Assembly: GCF_014646515.1 (NCBI RefSeq)
Contig: NZ_BMNK01000003.1
Coordinates: 186,001 to 250,000, forward strand
DNA length: 64,000 nucleotides
Origin: Nonomuraea glycinis
Lineage (GTDB): Bacteria; Actinomycetota; Actinomycetes; Streptosporangiales; Streptosporangiaceae
Direction: 5' to 3'
Within the stretch, counting starts at the first letter, position 1. Each line of letters opens with the position of its first letter. Below are positions 59,897 through 64,000 of this stretch, piece after piece. The position numbers and the translations under genes were made by a program. Under the pieces are notes generated by a model. It saw nothing but the letters and a program-made list of their open reading frames with translations. It did not search any database and was not told the DNA's origin.

Positions 59897-60716
59897 AAGG
59901 GCCTCCCTTGTAGGTGGTATCCCCCACTGGTGCGACTTCGACCGCATCGATCTCCGGGCCCAGGAAGCGGCGCCCGAGCCGGGCGAAGAGCAGGGAGTCG
60001 CCGGTGGCGCGGAAGCGGTGCCGGGGGGTGGCGTCGCCTCCGACCGCCAGGTCGCGGTCATGCAGAATGCGGTAGACGTCCTTGGCCGTCTCGTCGGCGC
60101 TGGACACCAGCGTCACCCCGTCACCGGCGACATAGGAGATGGCGCCGGTGAGCAGGGGATAGTGGGTGCAGCCGAGGATGAGCGTGTCGCAGCCGGCGGC
60201 CTGGATGGGCTCCAGGTAGCGGCGTACGACCTCGATCAGCTCCTCGCTGGCCGTCTCGCCCCGCTCGACGTACTCCACCAGGCGTGGGGCGGCCACGCCG
60301 GTGAGGAGCACGTCCGGTGCCGCGGTGAAGGCGTCGTGGTAGGCCATCGACTCGATCGTGGCCTGGGTGGCGATCACACCGACCCTGCCGGAGCGGGTGG
60401 CCCGCACGGCCCGCCGGGTGGCGGGCTGGATCACCTCGACGACGGGCACGTCGTAGCGTTCGCGAGCGTCACGCAGCACGGCGGCACTGGCGCTGTTGCA
60501 CGCGATCACGAGCATCTTGACGTCGTGCTCGACGAGGTGGTCCATCACTTCCAGCGCGTAGGCGCGCACTTCGGCGATGCGCCTGGGCCCGTATGGCTGA
60601 CGAGCCGTGTCGGCGACGTAGGTGATGGACTCGTGGGGCAGCTGATCGATGATCGCTCGTGCGACCGTCAGGCCGCCCACCCCACTGTCGAAGATCCCGA
60701 TGCTCGCTTCAGGCAC
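59850..60716 (-). CDS. murI: Glutamate racemase
   Basis: A 288-residue racemase supplying D-glutamate for peptidoglycan. [17 protein letters not shown] at the N-terminus, the two catalytic cysteines C73 (IACNSASA) and C183 (LGCTHYPLL), and PYGPR are conserved. The length is slightly above the usual ~270 because of a C-terminal tail that overlaps the next gene by 47 nt. The GTG start seems leaderless, with TACCCT about seven bases upstream and no spaced ribosome binding site. Confidence 0.95.
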   Translation of the reverse strand: MPEASIGIFDSGVGGLTVARAIIDQLPHESITYVADTARQPYGPRRIAEVRAYALEVMDHLVEHDVKMLVIACNSASAAVLRDARERYDVPVVEVIQPATRRAVRATRSGRVGVIATQATIESMAYHDAFTAAPDVLLTGVAAPRLVEYVERGETASEELIEVVRRYLEPIQAAGCDTLILGCTHYPLLTGAISYVAGDGVTLVSSADETAKDVYRILHDRDLAVGGDATPRHRFRATGDSLLFARLGRRFLGPEIDAVEVAPVGDTTYKGGPYEGDHHRLLGELPRA

Positions 60717-60777
60717 CCTTCAGAGGGTAGGCGACCTGCGCCGTCTTCACTGCGTAAGAATGCTCACACCGCGTGTG

Positions 60778-61569
60778 TCACCCACGTCCCACCCGCGCGA
60801 GCTGGCGTGACTGGGCGACGAGCCGGCCGGTCGCGTCCCAGGCCTCGACGTCCTCGTCGAACCAGCCGTCGGCGATGAGGCGGCCGCTGCCGATCAGGGT
60901 GAGGGGACCGGGGGCGGGCAGCGCGCGCAGGTGCCAGGTGAGGTCGACGGTCGGCGCCCAGCCGCGCATCCCGGCGGAGAAGACCACGGGCGGCAGCGCG
61001 TCGATGGCCAGGGCCAGCACGAACGGGTCGGGGTCCTGCGGCTCGGTCATCCGGAAGTAGGCGCGCGCCTCGGGTCTGCCGGTGGGCTCGCCGCCGAGCC
61101 AGCCGATCGTGGGCGGGTCGAACAGGAGCTCCATCTGGGCGTTCAGCGTCATGCCGGACTCGGGCTTGGGGTCGGGGAGCTTGACGCACTGCTCGGCGGG
61201 GGGCATGCGGTGTCCTGGCGGGTCGGCGTAGACCGGTTCGGCGCCGTGCAGCGTCGCCGTGGTGACCAGGCTCTCGATCTGCGCGACGCCGTCCTGGACG
61301 AGCGTGGCGCGGGTGAAGGCGGCGGTCCGGCCGGCCTTGAGCCGCTCGACGCGCACCTGCGCGGGACCGGGGGCGGGCGCCTTGTGGAACTGCGAGGTGG
61401 TGCTCACCGGGTGCTCGAACGGCGAGTCGTCCACCACCGCCCGCAGCACCACCGCCATGAGGTAGCCGCCGTTGAGCGGGCCGCCGATCGAGTAGCCGGG
61501 GTCAAGGCACACGTCGTAGGTGTTCTCGTCGACCCGGATGGCCTGCGTGGCCTCGTCGAACTTGGTCAT
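60778..61569 (-). CDS. Acyl-CoA thioesterase (TesB-like double hotdog)
   Basis: A 263-residue thioesterase-family protein. The first hotdog has GYSIGGPLNGGYLMAVVLRAV and TSQFHKAPAPGPAQVRVERLKAGRTAAFTRATL in parts; the second has DLTWHLRALPAPGPLTLIGSGRLIADGWFDEDVEAWDATGRLVAQSRQLA in parts. Such proteins hydrolyse acyl-CoA or related thioesters in the cytoplasm. A 17-bp GAAC/GTTC palindrome lies just upstream, which suggests control by a TetR-type regulator located elsewhere. It is not part of the conserved murI block of mycobacteria. Confidence 0.88.
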   Translation of the reverse strand: MTKFDEATQAIRVDENTYDVCLDPGYSIGGPLNGGYLMAVVLRAVVDDSPFEHPVSTTSQFHKAPAPGPAQVRVERLKAGRTAAFTRATLVQDGVAQIESLVTTATLHGAEPVYADPPGHRMPPAEQCVKLPDPKPESGMTLNAQMELLFDPPTIGWLGGEPTGRPEARAYFRMTEPQDPDPFVLALAIDALPPVVFSAGMRGWAPTVDLTWHLRALPAPGPLTLIGSGRLIADGWFDEDVEAWDATGRLVAQSRQLARVGRG

Positions 61570-61586
61570 CCGCCCCTGCCTGAAGT

Positions 61587-61603
61587 CTGGAACTATGTTC
61601 TAG
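61587..61603 (-). promoter_or_regulatory. GAAC-TAT-GTTC palindrome before the thioesterase gene
   Basis: CTGGAACTATGTTCTAG has seven-base arms with one mismatch, centred about 25 nt upstream of the start codon. It resembles lipid-responsive TetR operators, though the 3-nt centre differs from the 2-nt centre of the KstR site. Confidence 0.5.
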
Positions 61604-61793
61604 TGCCCCATACTCTACGGCATCCGCTCATCAGCGCACCCACCTGCTAAAACGCGATATATCCACTCATAGGTACGGCTCTTCCGCCAGGCGGTCAATC
61701 CGGCATAGGCGTCACTTCAGTACATTGCAAGCATCTTGCCAGCAACATCAGATAGCTTCTCTGTGGTCATAAGTCCACACTGTGAGTTGAGTG

Positions 61794-63647
61794 ATGTCTG
61801 CGAACAATCCCCCACGGGGCCAAGATCCTGATCGGACCACGGCGTACCGGTGGAACCAGGATCAGCCTGAGAACCCGCCGACGACACCGCACGGCCAGCC
61901 GTACCCGCCGCAGCAGCCGTACGGCCAGCAGCCGCAGTACGGCCAGCAGCCACCGCAGGGACAGCAGCCCGGCTACGGCCAGCAGGCGTCCTACGGCCCG
62001 CCGCAGGGCCAGCAGCCGCAGTACGGGCAGCAGCCCCAGTACGGCCAGCAGCCGCAGGGACAGCAGCCGGGCTACGGCCAGCAGCCCGCCTACAACCAGC
62101 AATACGGCCAGCAGCCCCAGTACGGCGCCCAGTACGGCCAGCCGGACCAGGGCGGCGGCTGGCACAACAACGGCCCCGAGATGCTCGGCGCGGGCGGTGA
62201 GCCACCCAAGAAGGGCCGCAAGGGCTGGGTGATCGCCATCGCGTCCGCGCTGGCCGTGGTGCTGCTCGGCGGCGGCGCGGTGTGGGCGGTCGGCGCGCTC
62301 GGCGGCGGCGGCACGCAGCCGCACGAGGTGCTGCCCGCCGCCTCCATCGCCTACGTCCGCTTAGACCTGGACCCGGCCGCCAACCAGAAGCTGGCGCTGT
62401 TCCAGATCGCCCAGAAGTTCACCGTCACCAAGGACAGCTTCAAGGGCGAGGACCCGCGCCAGGCGCTGTTCGACGCCATCCAGAAGGACGACGACGACCT
62501 CGCCAAGCTCGACTTCGCCAAGGACGTCGACCCGTGGCTCGGCAGCCGGGTCGGCCTTGGCGTGGTGCCCTCCGGCAAGGAGACGCCGGACTTCGCCCTG
62601 GCCATCCAGGTCAAGGACCAGGAGGCCGCCAAGGCCGGCATCACCAAGCTGATGGGCGAGGAGAAGTACGGGCTGGCGTTCCGTGACGACTACGCCCTGA
62701 TCTCCACCACCCAGCAGCTCGCCGACAAGTACGCGGCCGAACAGGGCAGCCTGGCCGACAACGCCGAGTTCGGCGACGACCTGGCCGCCATGGGCGAGCA
62801 GGGCGTGCTGTCCTTCTGGACGCATGTCGGCAAGCTCACCGAGCTGGCCAAGGGCGAGCTGACGGCGGACCAGACCCAGCTGCTCGACCAGGTCAAGACG
62901 GCCCGGTTCGCGGGCGCGCTCCGCTTCGACGGCGCCTATGCCGAGCTGGCCGGCGTGGTCCGGGGCGGCAAGAATCTCACCGAGGGCGTGGAGCTGCCCG
63001 GCTCTCCCCTGGCCACGCTGCCCGCCTCCACCGCGGGCGCGTTCTCGATGTCCGGGCTGGACCAGCTCATCACGTCCAAGTGGGCCGAGATCGAGAAGCA
63101 GGCCGCCGCGACGCCCAGCGGCGCCCAGTTCAAGCAGTTCGTCGAGCAGGCCAAGACTCAGTTCGGCCTCCAGCTCCCCGATGACCTGGCGACCATCCTG
63201 GGCAAGAACTTCACCATCGCGGTCGACAGCGAAGGCCTCGACAACGACCAGGTGAAGGGCGGCGTCCGGATCGCCACGGACCCGGCCAAGGCGCAGGCCG
63301 TGCTCGACAAGGTCATCCAGGCCATGACGTCCAGCGGCCAGCAGCCGCCGCAGATCGCCAAGGTCGCCGGGGACGGCGTCTTCACCGTCGCCACCACGGA
63401 CGAGTACGCCAAGAAGCTCGCCGAGGACGGCACGCTCGGGGACAGCGAGACCTTCAAGACCGCCATCCCGGACCCGGACGCGGCCACCTTCGGCCTGTTC
63501 GTGGACCTGGACAAGGTCGAGAAGCTCTACCTGGCCAGCCTGCAGGGCGATGAGAAGGCCAACGCCCAGGTTCTGCGGGCGGTGGGCTTCAGCGGCACGC
63601 AGACGGACACGGAAGCCTCGTTCTCGCTGCGAGTGCTGTTCAACTAG
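61794..63647 (+). CDS. DUF3352 membrane protein with Gln/Tyr-rich N-terminus
   Basis: A 617-residue protein. The first ~120 residues are a low-complexity segment of repeated YGQQPQ, GQQPGYGQQ and PPQ units, then KKGRKGW and a single membrane helix (VIAIASALAVVLLGGGAVWAV). The rest is the extracytoplasmic DUF3352 domain (HEVLPAASIAYVRLDLDPAANQKLALFQIAQKF in parts, RVGLGVVPSG, GVRIATDPAKAQAVLDKV). The role is unknown; lipid or polymer binding is possible. ATG 61794 and GTG 61791 overlap. A TTA codon occurs at 62361. The 220-nt upstream gap holds the thioesterase palindrome but no gene. Confidence 0.88.
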   Translation: MSANNPPRGQDPDRTTAYRWNQDQPENPPTTPHGQPYPPQQPYGQQPQYGQQPPQGQQPGYGQQASYGPPQGQQPQYGQQPQYGQQPQGQQPGYGQQPAYNQQYGQQPQYGAQYGQPDQGGGWHNNGPEMLGAGGEPPKKGRKGWVIAIASALAVVLLGGGAVWAVGALGGGGTQPHEVLPAASIAYVRLDLDPAANQKLALFQIAQKFTVTKDSFKGEDPRQALFDAIQKDDDDLAKLDFAKDVDPWLGSRVGLGVVPSGKETPDFALAIQVKDQEAAKAGITKLMGEEKYGLAFRDDYALISTTQQLADKYAAEQGSLADNAEFGDDLAAMGEQGVLSFWTHVGKLTELAKGELTADQTQLLDQVKTARFAGALRFDGAYAELAGVVRGGKNLTEGVELPGSPLATLPASTAGAFSMSGLDQLITSKWAEIEKQAAATPSGAQFKQFVEQAKTQFGLQLPDDLATILGKNFTIAVDSEGLDNDQVKGGVRIATDPAKAQAVLDKVIQAMTSSGQQPPQIAKVAGDGVFTVATTDEYAKKLAEDGTLGDSETFKTAIPDPDAATFGLFVDLDKVEKLYLASLQGDEKANAQVLRAVGFSGTQTDTEASFSLRVLFN

Positions 63648-63656
63648 TGACATGAC

Positions 63657-63689
63657 AACGGGCGGCCGGCATCTCGCCGGCCGCCCGTT
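63657..63689. terminator. Strong bidirectional terminator hairpin
   Basis: AACGGGCGGCCGGC (63657-63670) pairs perfectly over 14 bp with 63676-63689 around ATCTC. It lies between the convergent DUF3352 and cysM genes and probably ends both transcripts. Confidence 0.8.
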
Positions 63690-63703
63690 CTCGTTGTCGA
63701 CTC

Positions 63704-63729
63704 AGGCCCAGGCCCAGGCCCAGGCCCAG
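63704..63729. repeat. Short CAGGCC hexamer repeats
   Basis: Four consecutive CAGGCC units lie between the terminator and the cysM stop. They are a small microsatellite with no coding role seen. Confidence 0.8.
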
Positions 63730-63737
63730 AGGTCGGC

Positions 63738-64000
<263 letters not shown>

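Noticed and set aside
61587..61603. KstR-type cholesterol operator
   Set aside because: The arms resemble it, but the centre has three bases between AAC and GTT rather than two, and no sterol genes are nearby.

Overview
The window is high-GC actinobacterial chromosome. GTG/TTG starts, 4-nt ATGA/GTGA start-stop overlaps and apparently leaderless starts are common. The right end carries cysM, murI, an Rv1339-like hydrolase, rph and rdgB in mycobacterial order. The gene content (DNRLRE/LamG secreted toxins, DUF4331, DUF3352, DUF6286/AmaP, MalFG-type sugar transport with a LacI regulator) fits a filamentous actinomycete. Nonomuraea or another member of Streptosporangiales is my best guess, but no rRNA or marker gene here proves it.

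Layout, left to right. 0-3 kb: tail of an unknown gene, then a compact RiPP cassette (precursor, ATP-grasp ligase, PIMT-like methyltransferase) of the graspetide type. 3-6.3 kb: a MarR regulator, three near-identical operators and an NmrA-like reductase; then, on the minus strand, a DprA-like gene overlapping a zinc-ribbon phosphoribosyltransferase gene, an arrangement resembling ShosTA toxin-antitoxin/defence pairs. 6.7-9.3 kb: hutU with an RpiR regulator. 9.3-17 kb: a very large secreted polymorphic toxin gene ending in a NucA/NucB-type nuclease domain, broken by a frameshift and followed by a probable immunity gene and a heavily decayed tyrosine recombinase. 17-23 kb: an ABC exporter, then DUF4331, TPR and NicO-type metal transporter genes. 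23-31 kb: a sugar-uptake cluster (GH5 glycosidase and LacI regulator diverging from two permeases, a binding lipoprotein and a six-hairpin-type hydrolase). 32-37 kb: a GntR-controlled amine catabolism operon (glutamine-synthetase-like ligase, aldehyde dehydrogenase, SDR, gamma-glutamyl hydrolase). 37-40.3 kb: a glycine riboswitch followed by gcvT, gcvH and sdaA. 40.3-46.8 kb: an orphan Phd-type antitoxin, AmaP/DUF6286 envelope genes, a PLP amino-acid enzyme, bcp, and an HNH endonuclease gene whose stop codon lies inside an unusual tRNA gene. 46.9-52.1 kb: a two-component system plus an ABC/FtsX exporter. 52.1-55.9 kb: a repeat array, an Imm35/YrhB-like immunity gene and a 1032-residue repeat-rich toxin with a papain-fold deamidase-type C-terminus. 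56-64 kb: a membrane molybdopterin oxidoreductase and the housekeeping rdgB-rph-Rv1339-like-murI block, a thioesterase, a DUF3352 protein and the 3' part of cysM.

The ordinary metabolic modules (hut, sugar uptake, amine use, glycine cleavage) are intact and carry recognisable regulatory sites. The accessory stretches are where the novelty lies: the aspartimide-type graspetide cassette, the DprA/PRTase pair, the HNH-tRNA cassette with a UAG anticodon on a short-variable-loop tRNA, and two toxin-immunity loci, one of them broken.
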